Source: QALR01 sp900552255 (GTDB taxonomy: Bacteria > Bacillota > Clostridia > Oscillospirales > CAG-272). From it: a DNA stretch of 64,000 bases. A program made the translations under genes and the position numbers. Below the pieces are notes generated by a model. That model saw only the letters and a list, made by a program, of their open reading frames with translations, was not told where the DNA came from and did not search any database. Location of the stretch: positions 97,642 to 161,641 of the forward strand of contig DBFVEH010000013.1 of NCBI GenBank assembly GCA_048526005.1, given 5' to 3'. This document shows positions 16,632 to 26,347 of the stretch, piece after piece. Position 1 is the first letter of the stretch; each line of letters opens with the position of its first letter.

Positions 16632-17597
16632 GTGAAAAAAGCATTGAAAATCATCGGAATTATAATTGGAGTTATTGTTTTGCTGATCGTGATCTTATTG
16701 ATTTATGTAGCGAACAAGCCAAGCGTTCCGGATAATTACGCCGAAACCGTGGAAACAGGCGGCGATATCGAAGCACGGTACATAGCAAACGGGAGTCATG
16801 AAGTCAATTATTTTGAAAACACAGCTATGTCGTCTTTCGGGAAATATGAAATATTTTACCCATCCGATATTACAGAATCAACAAGCAAATATCCCGTGGT
16901 AATTTTTGTGAACGGAACTGGTGTGAAGGGTTCTAAATATCAGGCGCTGCAAAAGCACCTCGCATCATGGGGATTTATAACGGTTGCAACCGAGGAGGAA
17001 TATGCGTGGAACGGCTTTTCCGCCGAGATGAGCTTGCGTTTTCTGCAAAAATTGAATGGCGAAAAGGTGGAGATCAAAGGTTACGATAACGAGCTTTATG
17101 GGAAAGTCGATTTTGAAAATGTCGGTATTACCGGGCATTCGCAGGGAGGCGTCGGCGTGTTTAACGCTGTAACCGAACAAAAAAGCGGACGTTACTATAA
17201 GACGATCGTGTCTCTCAGTCCGACCAATCATGAGCTTGCAGATGCGCTCGACTGGCTCTATGATGAAAGCAAAATCACGGTTCCGACACTCCTTTTGTCT
17301 TCAACCGGAAGCACCGATGAAAACTTGGTTGTGAATCTGGACGGGTTGACCGATATTTACAATCGTATTTCGTCGAATGTAACCAAAGTCATGGCGCGGC
17401 GAAATAATGCGGATCATGGAGATATGCTTTATTTTGCAGATGGCTATGTGACCGCATGGTTTATGTATTGGCTGCAAGACGATGAATCGGCAGGAGAAGC
17501 TTTTTTTGGAGAAAATGCGGAGCTTATGAAAAACGAATGGTATCAGGATCAAAAAAACAGTAAGCTTACGAGGAGAAGCTGCATTTTGTCGGTATAG
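16632..17597 (+). CDS. Membrane-anchored alpha/beta hydrolase
   Basis: 321 residues from a GTG start at 16632 with AAAGGAGGAAGAAAT in front; the longer frame from 16497 would begin upstream of the promoter. One N-terminal membrane segment (ALKIIGIIIGVIVLLIVILLIYVA) is followed by an alpha/beta hydrolase domain with the nucleophile elbow GHSQGG (Ser at about residue 168) and ADHGD, a likely catalytic His near residue 257. Resembles dienelactone hydrolase or chlorophyllase-like enzymes; the substrate is unknown. Probably controlled by the divergent TetR. Confidence 0.85.
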   Translation: MKKALKIIGIIIGVIVLLIVILLIYVANKPSVPDNYAETVETGGDIEARYIANGSHEVNYFENTAMSSFGKYEIFYPSDITESTSKYPVVIFVNGTGVKGSKYQALQKHLASWGFITVATEEEYAWNGFSAEMSLRFLQKLNGEKVEIKGYDNELYGKVDFENVGITGHSQGGVGVFNAVTEQKSGRYYKTIVSLSPTNHELADALDWLYDESKITVPTLLLSSTGSTDENLVVNLDGLTDIYNRISSNVTKVMARRNNADHGDMLYFADGYVTAWFMYWLQDDESAGEAFFGENAELMKNEWYQDQKNSKLTRRSCILSV

Positions 17598-17668
17598 ATT
17601 ACTGCTGCTATCCGGTGTGGTTTGTGCTGTTATGATGAATTTTTCTTGATATTTTGGTCGGCTTTTTA

Positions 17669-17703
17669 AAAAATTCCTGCGGACAAAATCCGCGGGAATT
17701 TTT
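17669..17703 (+). terminator. Terminator after the hydrolase gene
   Basis: AAAAATTCCTGCGGA and TCCGCGGGAATTTTT form a 15-bp stem around CAAAA. Confidence 0.8.
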
Positions 17704-17767
17704 GCTTTTCGCTGTTTTCAAAACCCGTTAAGGGAATAGATGATCGTGAATGGTGGAGAAATAAAGA

Positions 17768-17801
17768 AAAGCATCCGAAGCATAAAAGCTTTGGATGCTT
17801 T
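17768..17801 (-). terminator. Terminator of the BspA-like gene
   Basis: AAAGCATCC..AAGC pairs with GCTTTGGATGCTTT just beyond the minus-strand stop at 17811; T run on the minus strand. Confidence 0.7.
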
Positions 17802-17810
17802 AAAAGGATT

Positions 17811-20255
17811 TTATTTTCCCAGCTCTCGGAACGTGTAATACTCATGGTTTGCGAATGTCTCGGCGTAAGTTCCCTTGCGCGCGATGATGGTCAGGTACCG
17901 CAGCTGATACGAAGAGGTGGAATTTCCCGAGGAGTCCGTGGAAGAGACGAGCTTGGCAAACGCTTCTTTTGAGATATATTCGACGCTGGAGGGAATGGTC
18001 ACGGTCGAGATTTCGGTCGTGACCGATGCAAACCGGTAGTCCGGGATCCGTTTTACCGTTTCCGGTATGGTGATGTTCGCGGAATCGCCGGTATAGGCGG
18101 CGAGCACGCCGTCTCCGACGACGACAAATTCATCGTCTATATTTCTGAGCCAGCGTGTGCCGGAGAAGGTATCGGTGCCAACATAGACGACGCTTTTCGG
18201 AATGTCGATCTGGATCAGCCTGCTGCATCCGGAGAATGCGCTGTCGCCGATCGTTTTAAGCGACGTGGGGAGGGAGAGCGTGATGAGCTTTGAACAGGAG
18301 GCGAAAGCACCGGAGTCGATATGCTCTATGGAGTCCGGAAGCGTCACGCTTTGCAGGGAAACGCAGCTGGCGAAGGCGGAAGCGCCTATCATTTTGATGC
18401 TGTCCGGAATCACGACCTCCGTGATCGCATCACAGCCGTAATAGGTGCCGGCTCCGATTTCGGTATCCTCGGTGCCGATGATCACGTTCTCGAGCTCACG
18501 GCAGCCGGCGAACGCAGTGGCCGCCACATGCTTGACGGATTGAGAATCCCGCAGCACGCTTGTCAGGAGCACGCAGTCGGAAAAAGCGCCGGTCGATATG
18601 ACCTCTAAGGTATCGGGCAGGTCGACATATGCGAGCTTTTTGCATCCGTCGAAGAAAGAAACGGGAAGCACCTTGATCGGAGCTTCGATCGTCACCTTTG
18701 TCACGGAGGAGGAATAAAACACGCCCATACCGAGCTTTTCCACGGTCGCCGGAATGGTCATTTCCGCGAGCGCGCCGCATTTTGCGAACGCGTAATCGCC
18801 GATGGACTTCACGCTTTCGGGAATCGTGAAATCGGGGAGCATATCGCAGCTCAAAAACGCATAATTGCCGATTTTGGTGATAGAGTCAGAAAAAGTCAGA
18901 TCTGTCAGAAGCGAGCAGCCGCTGAAAAGATAAGCGGGGATCTCACCTGCCGAGCGGATATCCGCTTTGGAAAGCTTGGAGCAGGCTTGGAATGCGAATG
19001 CGCCGATCTCGGTCGCCATAGAAGCGTCGATTTCGGTAAGAGAAGCACAGTTCCGGAAAGCGTAGGATTTGATGGTTTTCACGCCTGCGGGAAGCTGTAT
19101 GGATTTCAGCGAGGTACAATAGTTGAAAGCAAACTGACCGATTTCGGTGATGCCGGAGGGGAGCTCGATGCTTTCAAGAGCGGCACAGGAATCGAATAGG
19201 CCGTCAGGAATTGTCGTCATAGAGGAGGGCAGCTTCACATTTTTCAGATTGATGCAGCCCCGGAAAATAAACGTACCGATGTCCGTCAGGCTTTCCGGGA
19301 GAAGAACCTCTTCCAGCTTTTCACAATTCAAAAACGCATAGCTTCCGAGGCTGACGAGGGAATCCGGCAGGGTTACGGTTTTCAGATTATAAGCGCTGTA
19401 AAAGGCGCTGCCTCCGATTTCGGTGACGCCCTGCGGAACGACGATGCTTTCAAGAGGAGCGCCGGCGAACGCGCCGCCGGAGATCGTTTTGACAGAGGAG
19501 GGAACCGTGAACGTGCTTCCGCTCCGTGCGGGCGGATAGAGCTCGAGGACTGTCCCATCTTTATTGTAAAGTATGCCGTCTATCGAGGAAAAAGCGGGAT
19601 TCGACGCTGAAATATCGAATGCGCGAATGTTGAGACAGCCATAGAAAGCGCCGTATCCAATATCGGTCAGATTTTGGGGAAGCGTCACCGTGACGTTTTC
19701 CGAGGCTCCGGTGCCGCAGAAAGAAAACGCATAATCGCCGATGGATTCAAGCCCTGTCGCTTCGTCAAAGATGATGGCGGCCGCGGTGCAGTCGCGGAAC
19801 GCCTCGTCTCCGATGGTTTTCAGCGAGGCCGGAAGCTGAAAACCGGAAAGCTTGGTGCAGCCGGTGAAAGCGCCCTGCCCGATCGTCTCTAACGTGGAAT
19901 TCGGGCGCAGAGTGACGGTCGTGAGATTGGTGCAGCCGTAAAAGGCATCCTTGCCGATGGTCTTTACCGAAGCGTAAAGCTCGACGGAGACGAGATTTTC
20001 GTTGCCGGCGAACGCTCCCTCCGCGATTTCGGCGATCGCATATTTTCCGTCGATCCGGTTGATGATGATATTGGACTCTGTGCCGGAATAGCTGAGGATC
20101 GTCGCCTTTTTGTTTTCATCGAGCGTATATTGGTAAAGTGAGTTGTTGCTGACATATACGGTGTCGTCGCTGTCCGCGCTGACCGTAAAGACGAGCACGG
20201 CTGCCATGACGGCCGCCGTCATGATCAAAGCGATTATCCATTTTAATTTTCTCAT
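17811..20255 (-). CDS. Secreted BspA-like leucine-rich repeat protein
   Basis: 814 residues from the ATG at 20255 (AGGAGG upstream). A signal peptide (MRKLKWIIALIMTAAVMAAV...VSA) is followed by about 30 tandem LRR_5 repeats of 23 residues with the pattern IGDYAFxxCxxLxxVxLPxSLxxI. Such proteins lie on the surface of gut and oral bacteria and often bind host or microbial ligands. No LPXTG, S-layer or other anchor is visible at the C-terminus (YAETFANHEYYTFRELGK), so it may be released or held non-covalently. The 60-residue longer frame includes the promoter region and is rejected. Confidence 0.9.
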   Translation of the reverse strand: MRKLKWIIALIMTAAVMAAVLVFTVSADSDDTVYVSNNSLYQYTLDENKKATILSYSGTESNIIINRIDGKYAIAEIAEGAFAGNENLVSVELYASVKTIGKDAFYGCTNLTTVTLRPNSTLETIGQGAFTGCTKLSGFQLPASLKTIGDEAFRDCTAAAIIFDEATGLESIGDYAFSFCGTGASENVTVTLPQNLTDIGYGAFYGCLNIRAFDISASNPAFSSIDGILYNKDGTVLELYPPARSGSTFTVPSSVKTISGGAFAGAPLESIVVPQGVTEIGGSAFYSAYNLKTVTLPDSLVSLGSYAFLNCEKLEEVLLPESLTDIGTFIFRGCINLKNVKLPSSMTTIPDGLFDSCAALESIELPSGITEIGQFAFNYCTSLKSIQLPAGVKTIKSYAFRNCASLTEIDASMATEIGAFAFQACSKLSKADIRSAGEIPAYLFSGCSLLTDLTFSDSITKIGNYAFLSCDMLPDFTIPESVKSIGDYAFAKCGALAEMTIPATVEKLGMGVFYSSSVTKVTIEAPIKVLPVSFFDGCKKLAYVDLPDTLEVISTGAFSDCVLLTSVLRDSQSVKHVAATAFAGCRELENVIIGTEDTEIGAGTYYGCDAITEVVIPDSIKMIGASAFASCVSLQSVTLPDSIEHIDSGAFASCSKLITLSLPTSLKTIGDSAFSGCSRLIQIDIPKSVVYVGTDTFSGTRWLRNIDDEFVVVGDGVLAAYTGDSANITIPETVKRIPDYRFASVTTEISTVTIPSSVEYISKEAFAKLVSSTDSSGNSTSSYQLRYLTIIARKGTYAETFANHEYYTFRELGK

Positions 20256-20393
20256 GAATCTACCTTTTTCCTCCTGATTTATCCTTATTTCAGCCGAATT
20301 TGCGTCATGTCTGAAAATGACGGGATACGAGACGGATTTTTGGAAAATTCCCGCATTGATACATACGGAAATCCTTTTCATGTTGTATTTCAC

Positions 20394-20422
20394 AGTATAC
20401 CATATCATGCGGGATTTTGCAA
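20394..20422 (-). promoter_or_regulatory. Promoter of the BspA-like gene
   Basis: Minus strand TTGCAA (20417-20422), 17-base spacer, TATACT (20394-20399). The 5' leader is about 130 bases. Confidence 0.75.
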
Positions 20423-20458
20423 TATCCAGCATGGAATAACTTTCCGTCCGAATTGTAA

Positions 20459-20812
20459 CTATTTTTTGACCTTTGTGAAAAAGGTTTTGAGCCCGCTTGC
20501 CGCCAGCATGACGCCGAACGCCTTCTGAATGAGGGAGCTTCCGATTTTTTCGGCGAGCAGGGAGCCGAGCACGGAGCCTGCCGCGCCGAGCGCGCCGATG
20601 AGCAGCATGAGCGGGAAATTCAGATGACGCTTGCGGATATGGATGAAGAGGGAGGCGGCGGCTCCGGCGATGAAAAACGCAATGTTGATGCCTTGGGCTT
20701 TCAGCTGTTCCATATCCTTGACAAGGGTCAGATAGATCACAAGAAGTCCCCCGCCGCCGACGCCGGTTCCGGCGAGCGCCGAGGTGATAAGAGCGATGAT
20801 AAAATCCAGCAT
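20459..20812 (-). CDS. TauE/SafE family permease, half-length (second gene of pair)
   Basis: 117 residues with about four membrane segments and the glycine-rich TauE motif GTGVGGGGLLVIYL. The usual family member has about 250 residues and two such halves; here each half is its own gene. Start at 20812 with GGAAAGGAACATCT. It follows the other half by 43 bases and probably forms a heterodimer with it. Family members export sulfite, sulfoacetate or other organic anions; substrate not predictable. Confidence 0.85.
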   Translation of the reverse strand: MLDFIIALITSALAGTGVGGGGLLVIYLTLVKDMEQLKAQGINIAFFIAGAAASLFIHIRKRHLNFPLMLLIGALGAAGSVLGSLLAEKIGSSLIQKAFGVMLAASGLKTFFTKVKK

Positions 20813-20855
20813 AGATGTTCCTTTCCCCGTGGAGATTCGATTGAGATCGGGAGCT

Positions 20856-21248
20856 TTATCGGAAAATGAGCGTGATTCCGGCGTAAACGACAAGCGCCGC
20901 GAAGATTTTTTTCATCAGAGCGGCGTTGAGCCGGTCGAGTAAAAAGGCTCCGATGATCCCGCCGACGGCGGCGGGCAGAAGGTATGGCAGCGTGTCGCTC
21001 CAGCTGATGGCTCCTCCTCTTACATACATGCCGAGAGAGGCTGCCGACATGATGAGAACGCTGCCGACCGTCATGGCAAAGATATCTTTTGTATGATACT
21101 CGTCGGATCCGGCATATAATTTGGAAAGCAGATATACAATGATAATGCCGCCGCCGGTCCCGAAAAGGCCGTTCACAACGCCGGAGATAAGACCGGTTAT
21201 CACGACGGCGAAGAGGATTCCCGCGTATTTTTTATAATTGTTTTTCAT
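20856..21248 (-). CDS. TauE/SafE family permease, half-length (first gene of pair)
   Basis: 130 residues, about four membrane segments, with the family motif NGLFGTGGGIIIVYLL near residue 26 and an extracytoplasmic-looking loop (YAGSDEYHTKD). It is the partner of the 117-residue gene downstream. The TSUP family arose by duplication of such a unit, so this pair keeps the two halves separate. Confidence 0.85.
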   Translation of the reverse strand: MKNNYKKYAGILFAVVITGLISGVVNGLFGTGGGIIIVYLLSKLYAGSDEYHTKDIFAMTVGSVLIMSAASLGMYVRGGAISWSDTLPYLLPAAVGGIIGAFLLDRLNAALMKKIFAALVVYAGITLIFR

Positions 21249-21285
21249 AAAATTTTACCGTGAAGCTTAAATATGGATGAAAATA

Positions 21286-21314
21286 TTGTTTTTTCAAATT
21301 TTTTATGCTATAAT
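21286..21314 (+). promoter_or_regulatory. Promoter of uppP
   Basis: TTGTTT (21286-21291), 17-base spacer, TATAAT (21309-21314). Leader of about 115 bases. Confidence 0.65.
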
Positions 21315-21436
21315 TATCATATTATTATTTTGTACCGGCCGTCGGTTCTTATACCCTCCTCGGGCAAAAGCGTTATGCCGCGAGGCGGTTCGGCGCGCGG
21401 AGAATCCATGATAATTTGGCGGAATAGGAGGGCATT

Positions 21437-22258
21437 TTGACCTTACTGGAAGCGATCGTCTGCGGAATCATACAGGGACTTACGGAGTTTCTTCCGGTTT
21501 CAAGCTCAGGGCATTTGGCGATTGCGCATTCGCTTTTCGGCATGGAGACGTCCGAGTCATATCTGACGTTCGATATTCTCCTGCATCTCGCGACGCTCAT
21601 CGTCGTTTTCGTCGTCTATCATAAGGAAATTTTTTCGCTGATTCCCGCGTTTTTCACGATGCTCGGAAAGGTTTTCCGCGGAAAATTCTCCCTTGCGGCC
21701 TATACAAGGTCGGAACGGTGCGTCATTCTGCTCATCATCGCGACGCTTCCGCTTGCCGCCGCGGTTTTCATTGAAGATAAGGTCGCGGCTGTGGCGGGAT
21801 ACACGCGCGCGGTCGGCATCATCCTCGTTTTCAACGGGATCCTGCTTTGGATTTCAGACCGCTTCGCGAGAAAAGGGCGCCGCGAGGAGCTTACTCCCGC
21901 GGGCGCGCTCGGCGTCGGACTTTTTCAGCTGGCCGCGATTTTTCCGGGACTGTCGCGCTCCGGCTCGACGATATCGGGCGGGATGCTTTTCGGGCTTGAC
22001 AGAGAAGAAGCGGTGAAGTTTTCGTTTATCCTGTCGGTGCCGGCCATATTAGGAGCCAATATCTTCAATATCCCGGAGGCGCTGTCGTCGGAAATTTCAA
22101 AAAACGAGCTGTGGTGCTATCTCGCCGGGATGGTATGCGCGATGATCTGCGGACTTATCGCCATGAAGCTGCTTTTATATATCTCGAAAAAATCAAAATT
22201 CGGGTTTTTCGCATATTACTGCATGATCGTCGGAATTCTCGCGGCGGTTCTCGGATAA
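21437..22258 (+). CDS. uppP: Undecaprenyl-diphosphatase
   Basis: 273 residues, multi-pass membrane protein that recycles undecaprenyl diphosphate for peptidoglycan synthesis. The two family motifs are present: GLTEFLPVSSSGHL (residues 14-27) and FPGLSRSGSTISGG (about 175-188). It starts with TTG after AGGAGGGCATT. Followed by ftsK/spoIIIE after 47 bases. Confidence 0.95.
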   Translation: MTLLEAIVCGIIQGLTEFLPVSSSGHLAIAHSLFGMETSESYLTFDILLHLATLIVVFVVYHKEIFSLIPAFFTMLGKVFRGKFSLAAYTRSERCVILLIIATLPLAAAVFIEDKVAAVAGYTRAVGIILVFNGILLWISDRFARKGRREELTPAGALGVGLFQLAAIFPGLSRSGSTISGGMLFGLDREEAVKFSFILSVPAILGANIFNIPEALSSEISKNELWCYLAGMVCAMICGLIAMKLLLYISKKSKFGFFAYYCMIVGILAAVLG

Positions 22259-22305
22259 CCGTTTGGCGGGACGTGGGATCACTTTATAAGGAAAGGAAGA
22301 GAAAA

Positions 22306-25017
22306 GTGTCGGAAGCAAAGAAAAATCAGTCAAAAAAACAGAGTCGGAATACCGCAAAGGACGATTTTTACGATTATGACGACTCGGATACCGTAAAATC
22401 CGGTAAAAAAAGAAAAACGGAGCAGACGGGAAAGGGCGCGAAAACGGATAAGCCGAAAAGGGAGCCGAACCCTTCGTCTGTCGGCAATCAGCTTGCGATC
22501 GTGCTTCTCTGCGTGATTTCTATTTTTATTGTGATTTGTTATGCGTTCGTCGACAAGGTGGGGATCGTCGGCGGCGCTCTGCGCGACGGACTGTTCGGCA
22601 TCTTCGGCGTGGCAGCCTTTGCCGTGCCGTTTCTGCTGTTTCAGATGGCGATTTTTTGGCGCCGGGACGTGACGACCGGCGCAGTGAAATACAAATACAT
22701 CGTGGCGATCTTCTTTCTTGTTTTTCTATCCGTCGTCGTTCATGCGATTTACGGGCTGTCCGTCGGCGAGGAAATCACGTCGGCGAGCCTGAATTGGAGC
22801 AACTTCAAAGATTTGTATCCCGAGGGGAAGGCCTATCAGGGCGGCGGCTTTGTCGGCGGCGTTATCGCTTTGGCTTTTATATGTGCGCTCGGTTATCCCG
22901 GCACGCTGATTTTTTCCGTTTTGTTCCTTATCGGGTTTGGAATGGCGCTCTTCGGACTTACGCCGAGCGAATGCTTCCAGCGTTTCATGTTCTACCGCCA
23001 GCGCAGCCGCGGCGTGCGCCGCGACCGCCGCGAGACGGCGGAGAAGAAAAAGGCGGAGCGTGCCGAGCGGGCTCGTGCGCAGCAGGCTGCGCGTACCACC
23101 GACGTCACGGTGAAGAAGCGCGCGTCGGGGATCGACAGCAGTATTTTCGAGGACGACGCGGAAATCGGCGGCGCCGAGGACGAAACGGTGTCCGAGGTGC
23201 TGTATCCGATCAATACAACAGATGGCGGCGACCGTGTGAAGCTCGACGATATCTTCGATAAAAAGGACGACGACGCGGTGCTTTCCCATTATGTCGGTGA
23301 ATCGAATGATTACGAGGATCTGACGGAGGATATCCCAAAGAAATCCGCGCAGATGGAGCTTGTGGTCGAGAAAAAACCGATTTCTCCAAAGAAAACGGCG
23401 TCAAGGGCTGCGGCTTCTGCGGCGGCATCCGTATCCGCATCGCCTGCGGCAGTCAGGCCCATGGCGCAGGAAAGACCGCGCGCGCCGTATGTGTTCCCGC
23501 CGATCACGCTTTTGAAGGTCGAGGCGGCAAAAAAGAACACGGACGTTTCCTCCGAGCTGCGCGAGAACGCGGATAAAATCATTCAGACGCTCGACAGCTT
23601 CAACGTCCACGTCAAGATATCCAACGTGTCGAGAGGTCCTACCATCACGCGCTATGAGGTGGAGCCTGCGGCGGGGACAAGAGTCCGTTCGATCATCAAT
23701 CTTCTCGACGACATCGCGCTTTCTCTTGCTTCCAGCGGCGTGCGGAGCGACGGCATTATCGCCGGCAAGAGCGCCATTGGCATCGAGGTCCCGAATAAAA
23801 CCGTCAATACGGTCTACGTGCGCGAGCTTATCGAGGACAAGCAGTTTGCGGAGGCGAAAAGCAAGCTCACCACCTCGCTTGGCAAGGACGTTTCCGGCTC
23901 GCCCGTCTATCTCGATATCGCGAAAATGCCTCATCTGTTGATTGCCGGCGCCACCGGTATGGGTAAATCCGTATGTATCAACAGCCTGCTCGTCAGCCTG
24001 CTTTACAAGGCGCGGCCGGACGAGGTGAAGCTGATTCTCATCGACCCGAAAAAGGTCGAGCTCAATATTTACAACGGGATTCCGCATCTGCTGGTTCCGG
24101 TCGTCTTTGACCCGAAAAAAGCGGCGGGCTCGCTGCACTGGGCGGTAACGGAGATGGAACGGCGCTTCGAGCTTATCGAAGCGCAGAATACGAGAAACAT
24201 CGCGCAGTATAACGCGGCGGTCGCAAGCGATCCCACAAAGGAGCTGCTGCCGCAGATCGTCATCATCATCGACGAGCTTGCCGACCTCATGATGAGCGCG
24301 CCGGACGACGTCGAGGCGTCGATCTGCCGTTTGGCACAGAAGGCGCGCGCGGCAGGCATGCACCTCATCATCGGTACGCAGCGTCCGTCCGTCGACGTCA
24401 TCACCGGTCTTATCAAGGCGAATATCCCGTCGAGAATCGCATTTACCGTCGCTTCTCAGATCGACTCGCGCACCATTATCGATATGCAGGGCGCGGAAAA
24501 GCTGATCGGGCGCGGCGACATGCTGTATGCGCCGGTCGGCTCGTCGAAGCCGATCCGCGTGCAGGGCTCGTTCGTTTCCGAAAAAGAGATCGAGGAGATC
24601 GTGGATTTCATCAAGGCAAATTCGCAGGACTGCGCATATTCGAGCGAGGTGATCGAGCAGATCGACCGCGCGGCGGAGGTCTGCGGACAGAAGAAGGGCA
24701 AGGGGGGCGGCGGAGCATCCGCCGACGACGGCGGCGACGGCGAGGATGCCGATCCGATGCTGGACAGCGCGATCGAGCTGGCGGTGGAGTCCGGCAAGAT
24801 CTCGACGTCTCTCATTCAAAGGCGCCTGTCGCTCGGCTACGGCAGGGCGGCGAAGCTCATCGACGTCATGGAGCGCCGCGGCATCGTGAGCGCGCCGGAC
24901 GGACAAAAGCCCCGTGCCGTTTTGATCACGCGGGAACAGTATTTGGAAATGAAAATGAATCAGGCGGACAGCCCTTCTCATTCCGATGACGACGATGACG
25001 GAGAGGCTCCGTTCTGA
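22306..25017 (+). CDS. ftsK: FtsK/SpoIIIE family DNA translocase
   Basis: 903 residues from a GTG at 22306 (AAGGAAGAGAAAA in front); the upstream ATG lies inside uppP. A charged N-terminus and four membrane segments (about residues 60-220) lead to a long Ala/Pro/acidic linker, then the motor with Walker A GATGMGKS (about 548) and Walker B IIIDELADLMM (about 655), and a gamma winged-helix domain (LIQRRLSLGYGRAAKLIDVME) that reads KOPS/SRS sequences. It pumps chromosomal DNA through the division or sporulation septum. FtsK and SpoIIIE cannot be told apart here. Confidence 0.93.
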   Translation: MSEAKKNQSKKQSRNTAKDDFYDYDDSDTVKSGKKRKTEQTGKGAKTDKPKREPNPSSVGNQLAIVLLCVISIFIVICYAFVDKVGIVGGALRDGLFGIFGVAAFAVPFLLFQMAIFWRRDVTTGAVKYKYIVAIFFLVFLSVVVHAIYGLSVGEEITSASLNWSNFKDLYPEGKAYQGGGFVGGVIALAFICALGYPGTLIFSVLFLIGFGMALFGLTPSECFQRFMFYRQRSRGVRRDRRETAEKKKAERAERARAQQAARTTDVTVKKRASGIDSSIFEDDAEIGGAEDETVSEVLYPINTTDGGDRVKLDDIFDKKDDDAVLSHYVGESNDYEDLTEDIPKKSAQMELVVEKKPISPKKTASRAAASAAASVSASPAAVRPMAQERPRAPYVFPPITLLKVEAAKKNTDVSSELRENADKIIQTLDSFNVHVKISNVSRGPTITRYEVEPAAGTRVRSIINLLDDIALSLASSGVRSDGIIAGKSAIGIEVPNKTVNTVYVRELIEDKQFAEAKSKLTTSLGKDVSGSPVYLDIAKMPHLLIAGATGMGKSVCINSLLVSLLYKARPDEVKLILIDPKKVELNIYNGIPHLLVPVVFDPKKAAGSLHWAVTEMERRFELIEAQNTRNIAQYNAAVASDPTKELLPQIVIIIDELADLMMSAPDDVEASICRLAQKARAAGMHLIIGTQRPSVDVITGLIKANIPSRIAFTVASQIDSRTIIDMQGAEKLIGRGDMLYAPVGSSKPIRVQGSFVSEKEIEEIVDFIKANSQDCAYSSEVIEQIDRAAEVCGQKKGKGGGGASADDGGDGEDADPMLDSAIELAVESGKISTSLIQRRLSLGYGRAAKLIDVMERRGIVSAPDGQKPRAVLITREQYLEMKMNQADSPSHSDDDDDGEAPF

Positions 25018-25038
25018 TGACGAATCCCCGGAGGGTTT

Positions 25039-25725
25039 ATGGGAAAACTGATTGTAATTGAGGGGCTGGACGGCTCCGGCAAATCGACGCAGACGCCGAT
25101 TCTCGAGGCGGAACTGAAAAATCAGGGCAGGGAGGTGCTTACCGTTTCCTTCCCGGATTATGAAAGCGACTCCTCGGCGCTTGTCCGCATGTATCTTTCG
25201 GGAACATTCGGGACGCGTCCGGCGGATGTGAACGCTTATGCCGCGTCTTCGTTTTACGCGGTAGACCGTTATGCCTCTTATATGACAGGCTGGAAGGGTT
25301 TTTATGAGAAATCCGACAGCGTCGTTCTGGCTACCCGCTATACCTCGTCCAATGAGATCCATCAGCTGGCAAAGCTCGAACGGGATGATTGGGACGCTTT
25401 TATCCGGTGGGCGGAGGATTATGAGTATGAAAAGCTCGGGATCCCGCGTCCGGATGCGGTTTTGTACCTCGATATGAAATATGAGATCGCGGCGGCGCTC
25501 GTCGGACGGCGGAGCGAGATCACGGGACAGGCGAAAGACATTCATGAGCTTGACACCGCTTATATGGAGCGGTGCTACAAGGCGGCCGCCTATGCCGCGG
25601 ACAGGCTCGGCTGGCAAAGCATCGTGTGCTATGAGGGCAGGGCGCCTCTCTCCAAAGAGGAAATCGCCGCCAAAATCCTTGAAAAGGTGACAAGATTACT
25701 CGATATGTCGGAGGAGGATGGATAA
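25039..25725 (+). CDS. tmk: Thymidylate kinase
   Basis: 228 residues. It phosphorylates dTMP to dTDP. P-loop GLDGSGKST (9-17), SFPDYESDSSALVR and the DRYASYMTGW region (the DRY/DRF motif) are present. It is somewhat longer than the usual 205-215 residues and has a diverged lid region (GRRSEITGQAKDIHELD). GGAGGG ribosome site; overlaps the start region of the DJ-1 gene. Confidence 0.9.
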   Translation: MGKLIVIEGLDGSGKSTQTPILEAELKNQGREVLTVSFPDYESDSSALVRMYLSGTFGTRPADVNAYAASSFYAVDRYASYMTGWKGFYEKSDSVVLATRYTSSNEIHQLAKLERDDWDAFIRWAEDYEYEKLGIPRPDAVLYLDMKYEIAAALVGRRSEITGQAKDIHELDTAYMERCYKAAAYAADRLGWQSIVCYEGRAPLSKEEIAAKILEKVTRLLDMSEEDG

Positions 25726-25726
25726 T

Positions 25727-26269
25727 ATGAAAAAAGCGGTATTGTTTTTTGCCGACGGGACAGAGGAGGTCGAGGCGCTCACGGCGGTCGATATCCTGCG
25801 CCGCGCGGGCGCGGAGGTCGTAATCGCCGGCGTCGGCGGTGTCCGTCTCACGGGTTCGCACGGGATCAAAATCACGGCGGATCTTCCGGCAGAGGATATC
25901 CGTCCGGCGGATTATGATATGGTGATTCTTCCGGGGGGGATGCCGGGCACGAAAAATCTGGATGCCTCGGCGGCGGTTGACGGCTGCCTTCGTGAGGTGG
26001 CGGCAAGAGGCGGGATTCTCGCCGCGATCTGCGCCGCGCCGATGATCCTCGGAGAGCGCGGATATCTCGCGGGGAAAACAGCCACCTGCTATCCGGGCTT
26101 TGAAGCCTATTTGAAGGGCGCGTCGCTTTCGCAGGACAAGGTCTGCCGCGACGGAAACGTGGTCACCGCAGCCGGCGCGGGCGCCGCGATGGAATTTGCG
26201 CTGACGCTTGTCTGCGTTCTCTTTGGAGAGGAAAAATCGGAGGAGATCCGCCGTTCCGTGCTGGCGTAA
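25727..26269 (+). CDS. DJ-1/PfpI family protein
   Basis: 180 residues, class I glutamine amidotransferase-like fold. Glu in FADGTEEVEA (about residue 13) and the nucleophilic Cys in AAICAAPMIL (about 104) are the conserved DJ-1/YajL pair. Members act as deglycase/chaperone-like or stress proteins; the exact role is uncertain. The start at 25727 is 9 bases from GGAGGAGG, better than the ATG at 25718. Sits directly after the tmk stop. Confidence 0.9.
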   Translation: MKKAVLFFADGTEEVEALTAVDILRRAGAEVVIAGVGGVRLTGSHGIKITADLPAEDIRPADYDMVILPGGMPGTKNLDASAAVDGCLREVAARGGILAAICAAPMILGERGYLAGKTATCYPGFEAYLKGASLSQDKVCRDGNVVTAAGAGAAMEFALTLVCVLFGEEKSEEIRRSVLA

Positions 26270-26347
26270 AAGAAAAAGTTCCCTCCCGAACGAATATCAC
26301 AGCGCATGTCTGCGGAGTTATCCGGTATATGCGGGTTAGGATTTGAT

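Noticed and set aside
23401..25617. 738-codon open frame antisense to the ftsK/spoIIIE and tmk genes
   Set aside because: It mirrors real genes with strong motifs on the other strand; its product is Arg/His-rich and lacks domains, as expected for a GC-rich antisense shadow.
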